Shown here: positions 46,617 through 57,691 of the stretch, piece after piece
Position numbering within the stretch: position 1 is the stretch's first letter
Layout: each line of letters opens with the position of its first letter
Source of the DNA: Mixophyes australis
Lineage: Eukaryota > Chordata > Amphibia > Anura > Limnodynastidae
Assembly: GCA_036250195.1 (NCBI GenBank)
Contig: JAVHZZ010000006.1
Coordinates: 167,234,424 to 167,298,423, forward strand
Direction: 5' to 3'
Length of the DNA stretch: 64,000 nucleotides
Program-made: the position numbers and the translations under genes
The notes under the pieces: generated by a model
Database searches by the model: none
Told to the model about the DNA's origin: nothing
What the model saw: only the letters and a program-made list of their open reading frames with translations

Positions 46617-47205
46617 TTATTATTATTTGTAAGGCGCCACAGATTCCGTAGTGCTGGATATAGAAGCAAGTAACAAATAGATAAGATGACGGATATAAGT
46701 AGCACAGGTGAGTGTGAATAATGCTATGGGGACTCACTCAGAGTGCAGGAAAAGACATGATAGGACATATGAGGGGGTCAGAAAGTATACAAACATGGGA
46801 CAATAGGTAGAGAGGATCCTGCCCGCGAGAGCTTACATTCTAGATGAACGGGTGGCGAGAGACAGTAGAACCATCTGGGAAGAGATGGAGATGGCAGACG
46901 AGGAAGAAGAGTTGATGGATGGATGGATAGATGGAATGGGTAGGAGATGGTAGGATAGACGAGCTTGAAAAGGTGAGTTTTGAGTGATCGTTTTAAGGAC
47001 TGAAGGCTGGGGGATAATCGAGTGAAATGGGGTTGTGAATTTAAAAGATTAGGGGCAGCACAGCAGAAGTTTTGGAGGCGAGCATGGGAGGAGGTAATGA
47101 AAGGTGAATTGAGGCAGAGGTCAGAGGCAGAATGGAGTGGTCGGATAGGTAGGTACCTCAAGACAAGGTCAGAGATGTAAGGCGGAGAAGTGTTGGTAAA
47201 AAATT
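46617..47205 (-). mobile_element. L2-type LINE 3' end, inserted in the Tc1 relic
   Basis: The minus-strand frame 47161-46778 shows the C-terminal signature of L2 ORF2: LPIRPLHSASDLCL, then AAPNLLNSQP and RLSPSLQSLKRSLKTHLFKL. These motifs also occur in the L2 at 60100-60270. The 3' end reads GGCGCCTTACAAATAATAAT at 46650-46617. 5'-truncated, as is usual for LINE copies. Confidence 0.8.
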
Positions 47206-47275
47206 ATATTTAAGGGACTTTCACCATCAAATGATTGTTGGTGCCAGACAAGATGGTTTGAGTATATCAGAAGAG

Positions 47276-49721
47276 AAGAAATAAGCTTGCACTCAGTTAA
47301 TCCGATTTTATGCATGGTACCAGCTACATAGCAATATAAATGCCCTATATGAATACAAAACAAAAAGACAATTGTTGTTGGCGCTTGTCCATAGTACTGC
47401 ATATATGTATTTATCTAGGAAAATTAAAACATGAGGTATTGGCTCATGTTTTTTTTCCATCAATCTTTTTATTAAGTTTTATCAATAATAAGGGGGTACA
47501 AAAAGCAAAAAAGGAGGGGGCGGGGTTAACAAAGCAAGGGGAGACAGTGGGGAACACTGGGATAGGAACACAACAACTCACAGTCAGCACTTCACATGTT
47601 ACATATATAGAGCAGTAACAATCTACATGGGGTCTCTTTGACAAGGAAGAATACTCGCAGGCTCCTCTTAATTAAGTTGCGGGGTCTCAACAAGAGTGAG
47701 AGTGGGAACAGTGTGTGAAGCTGTAGCGTCCTCTTGGCTCATATTTTGATCAAAACATTTAAGCCTGAATCCTAGCATAAAAGGTACCTCCTTGTATGCA
47801 GATCCTACACGGACCTATATGCTTAAAACATCATTAAAATGCAGTGAAAATCAGATGCACTCACCTCCCAGGTACAGGTGCTTACATCTAACAAGGGCTG
47901 GCTGGTAAGCCTCATCCCAAAAGGGCTTAAATAGGCTTGATAGACAGCTGCCAAGACAACACAGAGCAATAATTTTAAATAAAACAAGAAGAAATAAGTC
48001 TGCGCTCGGTTAATCCCATTGTAACGGTCTGGAGACTGAAGACCAGAATTAGGGTAGGCCACATGGATAAGAATGGAAAACGGCAGATGGATTTGGTACA
48101 CAGTCAAGCAATAAGCCAAAAGGGTTCAGGCAGAGGCGTAGTTAAGGACAATCTGGGGTTGGTACACAAATAGTGAATAACTAGAGGCAGAAAAGCAGCA
48201 ACAACAACATGGACTAGATTACTGGCAGGAGCACAATAATCTAGCAAGGAGACAGGCACAGGCAAGGTGTTAGGATCACAATGATGACGATGGCAGCTGC
48301 TTACCAGTAGTTAGTACAACTGAGCAAAGAGGCGCGGAGTCTTACTCTGTTCCTGTATTCACCAGGACCCTCGCAAGGAGGTGTGGGCTTAGCTGCATGT
48401 GACTTGCAGGTCACGGCCCTTAATGCCAGTCTCTGGTGAAGCAGCAGGTGAGCAGGATGGTCAGACAAGCCAGGTCAGTAACTGGAGAATGAACAGGAGC
48501 TGAATCAGAATCCAGAAGGGTAGTCAGGGAATCAAATGGAGCTAAATTGGAATAGGCAGGAGTAGCGAGGGTCAGACCAGGTAATCAGAATAGCCAAAAT
48601 CAGAATTTGAAAGAGTAGTAAGGAACAGTAGCAGAGGTCAAAACCAGGAGTCAAATATATAACACAGGAACAACACTGGAGCAGGACAAAAGACCCAATA
48701 CTCTGGCACCCTAAGGGTGTCATTTATATAGTGGTGTCTCCATTATATAGTGGTGACTACATAGCAAATCGTCAGTCAGTGATGTTACTGACCGCCGACA
48801 GAAAGGATCGCGTCCCATTGCTAGGCAACAGGCGTGCCTAGCAATGGCATGTTGGCACTTGTGGTTCTCCAAGTGCCAACATGCCCTGGCTGCCATGGGT
48901 ATACTGGTGCTTGTAGTTATACAAACATCAGCATGCTCACACTGTTTATGGTACCCTTGCTGGCTGGGACTTGTAGTTCCACAAAACAAAATGGCATCCG
49001 TTTATTTTTTTAACGCTTTTATTGCCATTATTACCCTACACCCACCGCCCAGGGATGTAGAAAGAGCCCTAGTGCTTTCAGCACTGGGCTGGTTGTCCCT
49101 AGAGGGGAGGCCCGCTTGTTTTTTTCGGCGGACCCCACTCCCTAAGGAATCCAGCCCAGAGCCGAACAGGCTGGGGTTGGTTTGTCCTTATGGCAGGGGA
49201 CCCCTGCTGCGTGTCCTGTACAATGTTTAGTCTACATTATAGAGGTGGCGCTTCCTTAACTGACCACCTTAATAGCGAGAATGTCTAGGTCGCAATTTAA
49301 CCTGACGTGATTTGCAGGTGCCGGGATGTTCATTCTGCGGAATTGTTTGTAAGAGTCATTTCAAGCAGTCGTTCTCCCTTCCAGGTCGGACATCTGAAAA
49401 TCACACTTCTCACTCAAACTGCTGTTGGATTTACTGTAGTCGCAGAAGTGACTACCACCGGAAAGTTTAGTGCCCTCTAGACTTTAGATATCATTGTTCC
49501 AGAAAAGCAGTTTCATTTACAATGCTCAGAAGGGAAGGATAAAGTACGAGTTTCCTAGTTGACAGATGGATTATGGGTAGACAGCAATCAAACAAAAGCT
49601 TATAGTTTCATTATGTCATATTCTATAGCCATATGGAGCTGTATGGTTTCATGAGTTACTGGCCCAGAAGACAAAGGGGATCCACCTACAGTCTCCAAAT
49701 TCACAAGAGCTTGTTTACACC
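47276..49721. other. Mixed insertions inside the second Tc1 relic
   Basis: Two similar segments (AAGAAATAAGCTTGCACTCA at 47276 and AAGAAATAAGTCTGCGCTCG at 47990) are about 715 bp apart and may be ends of one element. 48010-48720 has the A/G-rich look of a minus-strand LTR. The hairpins at 48815-48885 and three CTTGTAGTT-type units follow. No gene is supported. Confidence 0.45.
48815..48885. repeat. Two adjacent perfect hairpins
   Basis: Hairpin 1 has a 13 bp stem (48815-48827 and 48835-48847, around TTGCTAGGCA) with a 7-base loop. Hairpin 2 has a 16 bp stem (48846-48861 and 48870-48885, GGCATGTTGGCACTTG) with an 8-base loop. They share two bases. Confidence 0.85.
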
Positions 49722-50275
49722 TTGACTGAGTTTACAATGGGCACAAATTCACCAAACATTGACCGTTGAAGAGTGGAAAAAACGTTACAAGGTCTGATGG
49801 ATCTCGATTTCTGTTGCAACATGCAAATAGTAGGGTCAAAATTTGGCATAAGCAACATGAATCTATCCTGCCTTGTGTCACTGGTGCAGGCTAGTGGTTG
49901 TGCTGTAATGGCGTGGAAAATGTTTTCTTGGCACATATCAATACCATTTGAGCATTATTTAAATGTCACAGCGTACCTGAATATTGTTGCAGACAACGTG
50001 CATTCCTTTATGGCCAAAGTTTACCCATCTTCTAATGGCTACTTCTAGCAGAATAACTAGTCATTTCACGGAGAACACCTCATTCAAGTTGGTTCAGTTT
50101 ACTCCAATGGCATCCACAGTCACCAGATCTCGATTCAATAGAGCACCTTTGGTATGTGGTGAAATGGAAGATTTCAAGCATGACTGTGCAGTTGACAGAT
50201 CTCCAGCAACTCCATAAAGCTATCATGTTAACATAGACCAGAATTAAGGAATGTTTACTGCACCTTGTTGAATCC
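49722..50275 (+). pseudogene. Tc1 transposase pseudogene, C-terminal part
   Basis: Decayed DDE transposase. Readable pieces are TIDRSRFLLQ-like sequence near 49790, ASGCAVMAWKMFSWHI near 49890, and HSFMAKVYPSSNGYF near 50003. The conserved SPDLDSIEHLWYVVKWK region is near 50120. Several frameshifts and stops make it non-functional. Confidence 0.75.
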
Positions 50276-50342
50276 ATGCCACAAATAATTAAGGCTATTC
50301 TGGGGGTAAAGGTGTATCTAATAAAGTGGCTACTGAGTTTAT

Positions 50343-51200
50343 GCCCTGTTTTACATATTTTAACTGTCATTTATTGGCTGTTGATGGCTCTGATTTTTCT
50401 CATTTAAACTAAAGAGGAAAAAAAAAATTAATATCTGGTAGATGATAGAAGAGGCAGTGCTGCAATATCATATTCTCCCCTAAATGTCAGAACAGTTCTA
50501 GGTCATCAAAACATGTTGTTGTGCTTCTGGGTATCTGTCCTGCATCAATAGTCGCTGACCTTTATCAATAAAAAATCAATTTAAAAATTAGACAAGCAAA
50601 ATATTTCCATTATTGTATAATTGTTCTCACTACATACATTATCTTTGACCGAAAGCTGGGATTGTAGATCTGACATAAGTCATAATAGATTAGTTTGATT
50701 TTGTTAGGGACCAATAACATCTAATATTCACAGATCTGACTCTTATTAATGGGGTACTGGTTCATAGTGAATTAACAGGAGCATTAGTTCAGTTCACAAA
50801 AAGTCTGCTTCCACTGTATGTAGGTGACAGGTACATTGTAAAACACTCTAGGCTGTATCAACATACAGGAACGGTGTAGTTCAATGTGACTGGATCACAG
50901 TACAGCGATCAGAGTTCATGACAGCATACAAAGGCTGCAGGTCCAGTGGATTCACTCACAGAGCAGCATGGGTAGTCCTTCCGGCTCTGTCTCAGTGTCA
51001 TGTGACTGCTACACTGTGGAGATGTGCTGCTGCATATGTTTCTGTGTAGCCGAGTACACTGTTAGAGAGTTGGGTAAGTAGAACGGTAATATATGGCACA
51101 CTGTTGAAAAGAGGACCATGTAAATGCAAAGTAGGCAGGGGTATGGCATTTGTCAGTACATCTGTTTTGCAGAGGGCATACGAGAGAAAATCATATTTGC
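50343..51200. other. Intergenic, nothing recognised
   Basis: No ORF or repeat border can be supported. Confidence 0.4.
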
Positions 51201-51450
51201 CAGCTTTGGCAGTGAGATCTCCGGGAAGGGGTATGGCCATGCGAATTGCATATTTAGGCCCCGTCCCTTTGCTAAACTTTATCAATTTCGGCATATTACA
51301 ACAGATGGTGGGCCAGGATGATGTGTTTAGCTCCGCCCCCACCCACTTCACCAACGAAGTGGGCAGATGCGGGAGATTGCCTTGCTCTTCCAGGAGACTG
51401 GGAGAACTCCCCAAAATTCAGGAATCTCCTGGACATTAATGAAGTGTATG
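51201..51450. mobile_element. Diverged copy of the 33244-33518 MITE
   Basis: CATATTTGCCAGCTTTGGCA at the left and GAAGTGTATGCAACT at the right resemble the CATACTTGCC ends. The interior keeps GGCCCCGTCCC, CTCCGCCCCCACCC and a GCGGGAGATT block. Confidence 0.55.
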
Positions 51451-51955
51451 CAACTATAGATAAAAGATTGTGGGCAGAGGGACAAGTGTGAAAAGTCTGG
51501 TAGGCAGGGGTAGCACATGGGAGAACAATTGGTGGACAGCGGGCACATGTGAAAAAAACTGGTGGGCAGAGGAAACATGCGAGAAAAAAATGCTGGGCAG
51601 GCGTTTGATATTGATGTGACCTGTGCATATCAGGTATGCGATACCAGAATGACCTGTGATCAGTATGTATAGGGTAATGAAATAAGAGTGTCTGTTGCTG
51701 GTTAACTGCGACAAGTTATTTTTGCTTTGTTCCAAAATCTAAAATCGCTCTAGAAATCCTGCATTTGCCCCTTGTCAACAGTGGATCATGCATAAGTGCA
51801 TCTGGACTGCAGTCTTGATGGCCAGCCAGGAAGAGGTAAGAATAGTTATTGCTATTTACAAAAGTCACTTGTGTGAGGGGCTGAGAAGTGGATACTTGGG
51901 AGAGGAGGGGAGGTATACTGGAGCTTTGCCTAAGGTGCTGAGGAACCTTGCCAAG
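51446..51955 (+). mobile_element. Second copy of the minisatellite/exon-like repeat
   Basis: A short array of units like GGGCACATGTGAAAAAAACT (51470-51600) is followed by CCAAAATCTAAAATCGC. The exon-like block 51754-51835 lies between CTCTAG and GTAAGAA, and a tail contains GGAGCTTTGCCTAAGGTGC. It parallels 6400-7197. Confidence 0.6.
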
Positions 51956-53461
51956 GCCCTGCCCGAGTCCTGTCCTTCTCTTTTCTTCAATCTCCTTCCT
52001 CACAGAGTGTGTCAGCATATTGCACAGTGTACTGCTATTCTGCAAATTGGGGCTTTTTACTGATTTTCACATAGTTAGTCCTGCACAGATTTGATTAACG
52101 GTACAAAATTCTGAAGTATGTCTTTGTGTTCAGACTACAAAATATCAACCTAACCTGAGCAAACTAGCTTACAAAAGAAAGCACAGGGAAGCAACAAACA
52201 TTTTTAGTACCTCTCGATTAGTTGTAAAAGTTTGTATATGGTGTAAGGGTGGTTGCACTCCCATTTTTTTTTGGGCTTGTAATGCTCAACATCTGTCACT
52301 CAAATTGAAAAATGTTGCCGACCCTTGTTATAGATAAAGCTTTTTGAAAATAAAAAGGAAACAAACCTGTGAAATAAACATCTATTATTTTCCCACCAAA
52401 AGTTTATTGATCCATAATACTTTCTTGTTTAAGAACTTAATTTGCTCTTTCTAACATACAAAAGGCACAAGAAAGTTTGGAACCCTGTGACTAATTATGA
52501 AGATGTGCACAAACAGATACCACAGACTTTCATATGAATTGGGCCTTTAAATGCCCTCTTCTTACAGTGTTACAAGTTCTCTATGCAGTAAAAAAAATAT
52601 GTACCCATGAGATTTAGGCAATAACAGATGGTCACAAGCTTTTGAAAGAAAAATAAACTGTTTTGAAGGCATCCAAAGGATAAGTCTTGTACATTCTAAA
52701 AACAGCTCAATTTAAAAATATTTTCGCTTTAAAGGAAATAATAAATTAAAACTGACATAAACACAGTAACACATTTTCATTCCTTTGTCTCCAGCATTAT
52801 ATGTCACGGAGCTTTCATTCTGTGCTCTTATTTTTATAGTCTTAAAAAGTAATATGTAGGAAGAAACAGTGTGTTTACAAAGATAATGGCTTTTTATTTT
52901 GGTCATAAGTATATTTTTTAAGTGGTTAGTTGACCACCATTTCGCTGGCTTAAAGTGTACGTTTTGTAAATGTGGAGACAGCCATTTTTTGAGCTTTACC
53001 AATATTCAGCTTATCAAGTCACTTGGAGCAAGTGACATTACCGAGGCATTTGACACAGCTGAGTCATGCCTCAGTAATATGACGAGTTCCTAGGGAACTG
53101 ACTGTATTTACAAGTATACTTGCTCAGACCTCAAAATGGATGTCTCTAATATATTTAGATGATGAGTACACTTTAAAGCATAACAAATTTGAAACCATGG
53201 GGAAAGGCCACAATTCAACAAGTTTGTGATAGTTTAATTTATCTATTAATACTGCAACATTCTAGATTCTTTTACTTAATCTACAAAAGTAATTTGCAAA
53301 TTTAGTACTTTTATTGCAATATAAGGTCTAAGTGTTCTATTATGGAATGTTTACATTAGCATTTAGGATATTTGTTTCATGGTGAAGTTCGTTCAGGTTT
53401 CTGTTACTAGGTTTAATAATACCACATTGCACAGACACATCAAACTAAGACCAGTTAGTCG
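51956..53461. other. Region between repeats and the GDAP1L1 stop; likely includes its 3' UTR
   Basis: On the minus strand the GDAP1L1 3' UTR starts below 53462. Possible AATAAA signals (TTTATT on the plus strand) occur near 53307 and 52403. No other gene is seen. Confidence 0.45.
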
Positions 53462-53805
53462 TTAGATGTATTTTTTCTTTAAATACCAGTAGGCAAAATA
53501 TCCCATTCCCCCTAATGAGCCCATGAGAAAAGATGCCCCAAAGAAGGATGGTGGTTTTCGTTTGACAAGGCGGAATGCGTTGGGTAAAACTGCTGACAGA
53601 AGAGTGGTGTGGATGTCTCCGAGTACTTTCCGAAATGCATAGCGCTTCTGTATTCTCTCAAAGTATGACTGTAAGTTTGGCCTGCTCCCATCTTCCCATT
53701 GTATTTTGGAAAGTCCAAGGAACTTGAGTCGATGTAATGTAGCTCCCAAAAGTATGTCGGCTAAGGTGAAGGTATTTCCACAAAGCCAAAGCTCACATTT
53801 CCGGC
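53462..53805 (-). CDS. GDAP1L1: GDAP1L1 (ganglioside-induced differentiation-associated protein 1-like 1), last exon
   Basis: GDAP1L1 is a GST-fold protein related to the mitochondrial fission factor GDAP1. It carries a C-terminal hydrophobic anchor and is expressed mainly in the nervous system (family knowledge). This exon encodes the last 113 residues and a TAA stop (53462-53464). The acceptor TTACTTAG precedes 53805, and the exon begins in phase with two bases of a split codon. The sequence starts RKCELWLCGNTFTLADILLG, the end of the GST C-terminal domain. It continues with ATLHRLKFLGLSK and the conserved GDIHTTLLSAVLPNAFRLVK, and ends with the anchor FLMGSLGGMGYFAYWYLKKK. The YLKKKYI end distinguishes it from GDAP1. 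Upstream exons were not found up to 64000. It converges on FITM2, as in mammals. Confidence 0.95.
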
Positions 53806-55125
53806 CTAAGTAAGAAAAAAATATTTATTTTAGTTAAGATAAAATGTATGTAAAGCATAAAAGCGGGTGTATACCTGTTAATGGCCATGGATCTTTTTAC
53901 CAACATATATTTTTTATAACACTCTATCCATAAGAAGGCAACATGGATTTTTTAATGGACTAGTGTATGTAGAACATATCAGCTGTAACCCTTAGCATAT
54001 ATTAGTTTTCATTAGTCTTGCTACATTTGATGGCTTAAAGCTAATATCGGATTGGCTGCTGGGTTTACAGCAGTGTTGCTCTTTTCTTCATGTTATTAAA
54101 CAACCTTTATTATTTTTAAAAGCAACCAGTTTGCTCAGTAACTACATATGTCAACTAACATTAAATTCAATCATTATTAAAAGCTAACAATGCCCTTTTT
54201 CTGTGTAAATAAAGAGAAATGATCAACTGTACAGTCACTTAAAATAGGAGTTGCTTTTTTACAGTTGTTCAGTGTAGCAGGGTTATGGTACTTTTTGTGA
54301 TTGGGGACCTCCTCTGGGTAGCTTCTGTGTAAGAACCACAAGCAGGAGTTATCTGACTCATGGCCCAAAATTACAACTGGTTCCTGATTAGATTGAGTGC
54401 AGCGACCAACCAGTTATTATCCTGCTGGCATTTTTACCTGTGCATCAGATGCTCTGGTTTGCATACAATTTTACAAAAGAGGTCCGAAATTACATTAAGT
54501 AGGGTACCCTACTGAGTGGTGGAAGTAGAACAACCCAAAGGTGAAAACCCACATAAAAACCGAATCAGTAAGAATTAATTTTTCTTTATGGAAGAATAAA
54601 GAAAATGGGAGAATATGCGAGAAGGTTTTATGTGAATGATATTTGAGGTTTCAAATGAAACTGAATTACTGCATCTGGAAAAGAACAGGATATACATTAA
54701 TGGCAAAATGAAAATCTCTGTATGCACGCACATATTGCATGCAATTTGCCGCATGTGACATCAGTGGGAGAGTAAAAATGAGAGTGTAAATTAATAATAA
54801 GGGAAGGTGCGGATGTGAGATAAAAATAGGACAGAAGAGTAATAGATATGACAGGCAAGGTCAAAATCTGAGAAATGGGGGCCAAATCTACAGAGTAAAT
54901 GTTATAGTAGGTGTGGTAACATTGCCAGTCGAGCAAATCAGAACATAAATATTCTCTGTACAAGATCTGTTCTGCTATCTTAAAACAGCAATAAAATAAA
55001 CATGCAGTTTTCGTATTCTTCAGAAGATGTGTTTTAGATAAAACCCTGAAACTTTTTTAACCATGGGAATGAATAACTAGTATGATAATTAGAAACCCAA
55101 ATTTTGTTCTATTAAAAACTGCTTG
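53806..55125 (-). other. GDAP1L1 intron (part), nothing else recognised
   Basis: The intron upstream of the last exon begins here on the minus strand and continues beyond the recognisable repeats to the right. No further exon was found. Confidence 0.6.
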
Positions 55126-55463
55126 GGGCAGCATGGTGGCTAAGTGGTTAGCACTTCTGCCTCACAGCACTGGCGTCATGAGTTCAATTCCCGACCATGG
55201 CCTTATCTGTGTGGAGTTTGTATGTTCTCCCTGTGTTTGCGTGGGTTTCTTCCGGGTGCTCTGGTTTCCTCCCACACTCCAAAAACATACTAGTAGGTTA
55301 ATTGGCTGCTACCAAAATTGACCCTAGTCTCCCTCTCTATCTGTGTGCACATGTTAGGGAATTTAGACTGTAAGCTCCAATGGGGCAAGGACTGATGTGA
55401 GTGAGTTCTCTGTACAGCACTGCAGAATCAGTGGCGCTATATAAATAAATGGTGATGATGATG
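55126..55463 (+). repeat. tRNA-derived SINE, full-length copy
   Basis: Starts GGGCAGCATGGTGGCTAAG. The A-box-like TGGCTAAGTGGTTAGC and B-box-like GAGTTCAATTCC lie in the head. The V-domain-like centre and the GGCGCTATATAAATAAATGG tail with GAT units complete it. Best preserved copy in the window. Confidence 0.88.
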
Positions 55464-55600
55464 TATCTTGTTCTTTATGCCGAGGTTTGTGGCAGCATAC
55501 AATCATACTCATAAACATATTTACAATCTCAACATCATCTCAATTCCTGTTTATAAGTTCATGTTACATGAACCCCCAAATTTAAATGTACAAATATAAA

Positions 55601-55718
55601 CCATGATGGTAATATACACTGCTCAGTGTTACGCCACTCCATTATAAAGCTCCTCCCACATGATGGTAAAATACACTGCTCAGTGTTACGCCACTCCATT
55701 ATAAAGCTCCTCCCACAA
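55601..55718. repeat. Tandem duplication, two ~58 bp units
   Basis: ATGATGGTAATATACACTGC and the following ~40 bases are repeated once with a single obvious change, each ending AAAGCTCCTCCCAC. Confidence 0.95.
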
Positions 55719-55719
55719 T

Positions 55720-56540
55720 GATATGTATCCTTTAATTCTGATGTGACCAGCATGCCCAGTTATTGCTAACCTTCTGTGACTGAATCTCTTGAGAGAAAGG
55801 AAGAGGTTCACTGCTCACATAATAAAGCCCTTTCGCTGAATGAAAAATTAGCAAAAATGTTAGCTCAGGAACTGATACCCTTCAAGACTGTGAAATCCTC
55901 AGCATTCTGAGAGTTTGCGCAGCCTAGGTGGAGGATACCCAGGCACTACATTTATAATACAACCAGTCTTGGTCTTGCTCAATCCTACTGTAACAGAATT
56001 CTTATTGAAGTGTTGTTAAGATGTGGCAAAAATGTTGTAACTGAGCCGCAAAATCTATTCTAACTTTCAGTGGTATTACACAGCCCAGAACATGTTGCAT
56101 ACACTTCAAATTAGGAAGCAATTGCCATGGCACAAGGAGTAAAAAGATGTTGTTAGGAATTCACTGGAATATGAGGTGATGTTGTAGTAAAATTATAATG
56201 GAGCTTATTCCAGTTCAGTGCATTTAATATCTCAATACAAGCACAAGAACAGACTCTGATGTAGTTCAGAGATGAGTCACAGCCAAAGGACAATGCATGG
56301 CTATAACACAATATTTGTGGTAATGCAGGTATATAGCAGTATTTCTAGCAATGCAAAAATATACAGTCTTTATGAAAATGTGGGTATCTGTAGTAATGCT
56401 GGTATATAAAAGCCTTTGTAGTAATACAGAAATATACAATTTTTACTGTGAATGCCCAGCAGATTGAGCAATGATAATTACCGTAGTCTGTGCCTGAAGA
56501 TACTGAGTAGAGTTATATGAAGAGCATGCAGATGCAATAC
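55720..56540. other. Intronic or intergenic, nothing recognised
   Basis: Loose GTAATGCAGGTATATA-type repeats occur between 56320 and 56430. No gene is supported. Confidence 0.4.
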
Positions 56541-56544
56541 CAGA

Positions 56545-57087
56545 TGTTAAGAACCAGCACTTAAGCCTTCTTCACAACTATTGAACTTCTCTCCTTGAGT
56601 TCTTGATATGATAAATAGTTGATTTAGGTGCAATCTTACTAGCAGCAGTATCCTTGCCTGTGAAGCCCTTTTTGTGCAAAGCAATGATGACTGCACATGT
56701 TTCCTTGCAGATAAAGTTAACAGAGGAAGAACAATGATTTCAAGCACCACCCTCCTTCTAAAGCTTTCAGTCTGTTATTCTAAATCAGCATGACAGAGTG
56801 ATCTTCAGCCTTGTCCTCATCAACACTATTACCGGTGTTAACGAGAGAATCACTAACCTGATGTCAGCTGGTCCTTTTGTGGCAGGGCTGAAATGCAGTA
56901 GAAATGTTGTTTTTGGGATAAAGTTCATTGTCAAGGCAAAGAGGGACTTTGAAATTAATTGTAATTAATCTGATCACTCTTCATGACATTTTGGAGTATA
57001 TGCAAATTGCCATCATAAAAACTGAGGCAGCAGACTTTGTGAAAAATAATATTTGTGTCATTCTGAATACTTTTGGCCATGACTGTA
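56545..57087 (-). mobile_element. Tc1-type element fragment with helix-turn-helix remnant
   Basis: The terminus TTTTGGCCATGACTGTA at 57071-57087 is the outer end on the minus strand. Inside, the minus strand encodes TCAVIIALHKKGFTGKDTAA then SKIAPKSTIYHIKNSRREV (about 56700-56580). This is the DNA-binding start of a Tc1 transposase of another subfamily. It breaks off near 56545 and the catalytic domain is missing. Confidence 0.75.
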
Positions 57088-57691
57088 TGATCAGGCTTCA
57101 AAATCCAAATGCCTGTTTAACAAATTTAAATCTCTTCTCAACCCTCCCACTCCAAACCCTCTGACTAATATCAGTGTCCAGGATCTTTCGTCCTTCTTCA
57201 AGGACAAGATTGACAAGATCAGACTAGAAATGGTATCATCTTCTTAGACTAGCAACCAGCTCAATTCCTTTCCAGCATCCTCTGACAGTCTCTCTTCATT
57301 TGATCTCACAAATGAAGATGAAGTATCTACTCTTTTCATATCTTCCTAATCTACCACCTGTCCTCTTGATCCTATACCCTCACAAATTGGTAGATCCCTG
57401 TCTCTAGTGCTCATTCCACTTATAACTAAAGTGTAATCTCTCTCTCTACTGGTATGTTCCTGTCATTATTCAAGCATGTCGTGATTACTCACATTCTGAA
57501 AAAACAAAATTCTGACCCAAACTCTCTCTCAAATTACCGTTCAATCTCTCAGCTCCCATGCCCCTCCAAGCTCCTAGAGAAACTTGCCTGCACTCGCCTC
57601 ACACACTTCCTTTCCATAAAGAACCTATTGGATCGTTTTCAGTCAGGTTATCGCTCTTAACACTACACAGAGACTGCGTTAACTAAGATTG

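Larger units (their letters stand above)
46492..50342 (+). mobile_element. Second Tc1/mariner relic, split by several insertions
   Basis: The left terminal repeat TATACACTCAGTGGCCACTT is at 46492 and the right one TAATAAAGTGGCTACTGAG at 50319. Tc1 pieces lie at 46492-46610 (5' end), 47205-47275 (start of the helix-turn-helix coding part) and about 49722-50342 (catalytic and 3' part). Foreign DNA between them includes an L2 3' end (46617-47205) and 2.4 kb of other repeats. Dispersed copies of this Tc1 type are known in many vertebrates. Confidence 0.85.
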
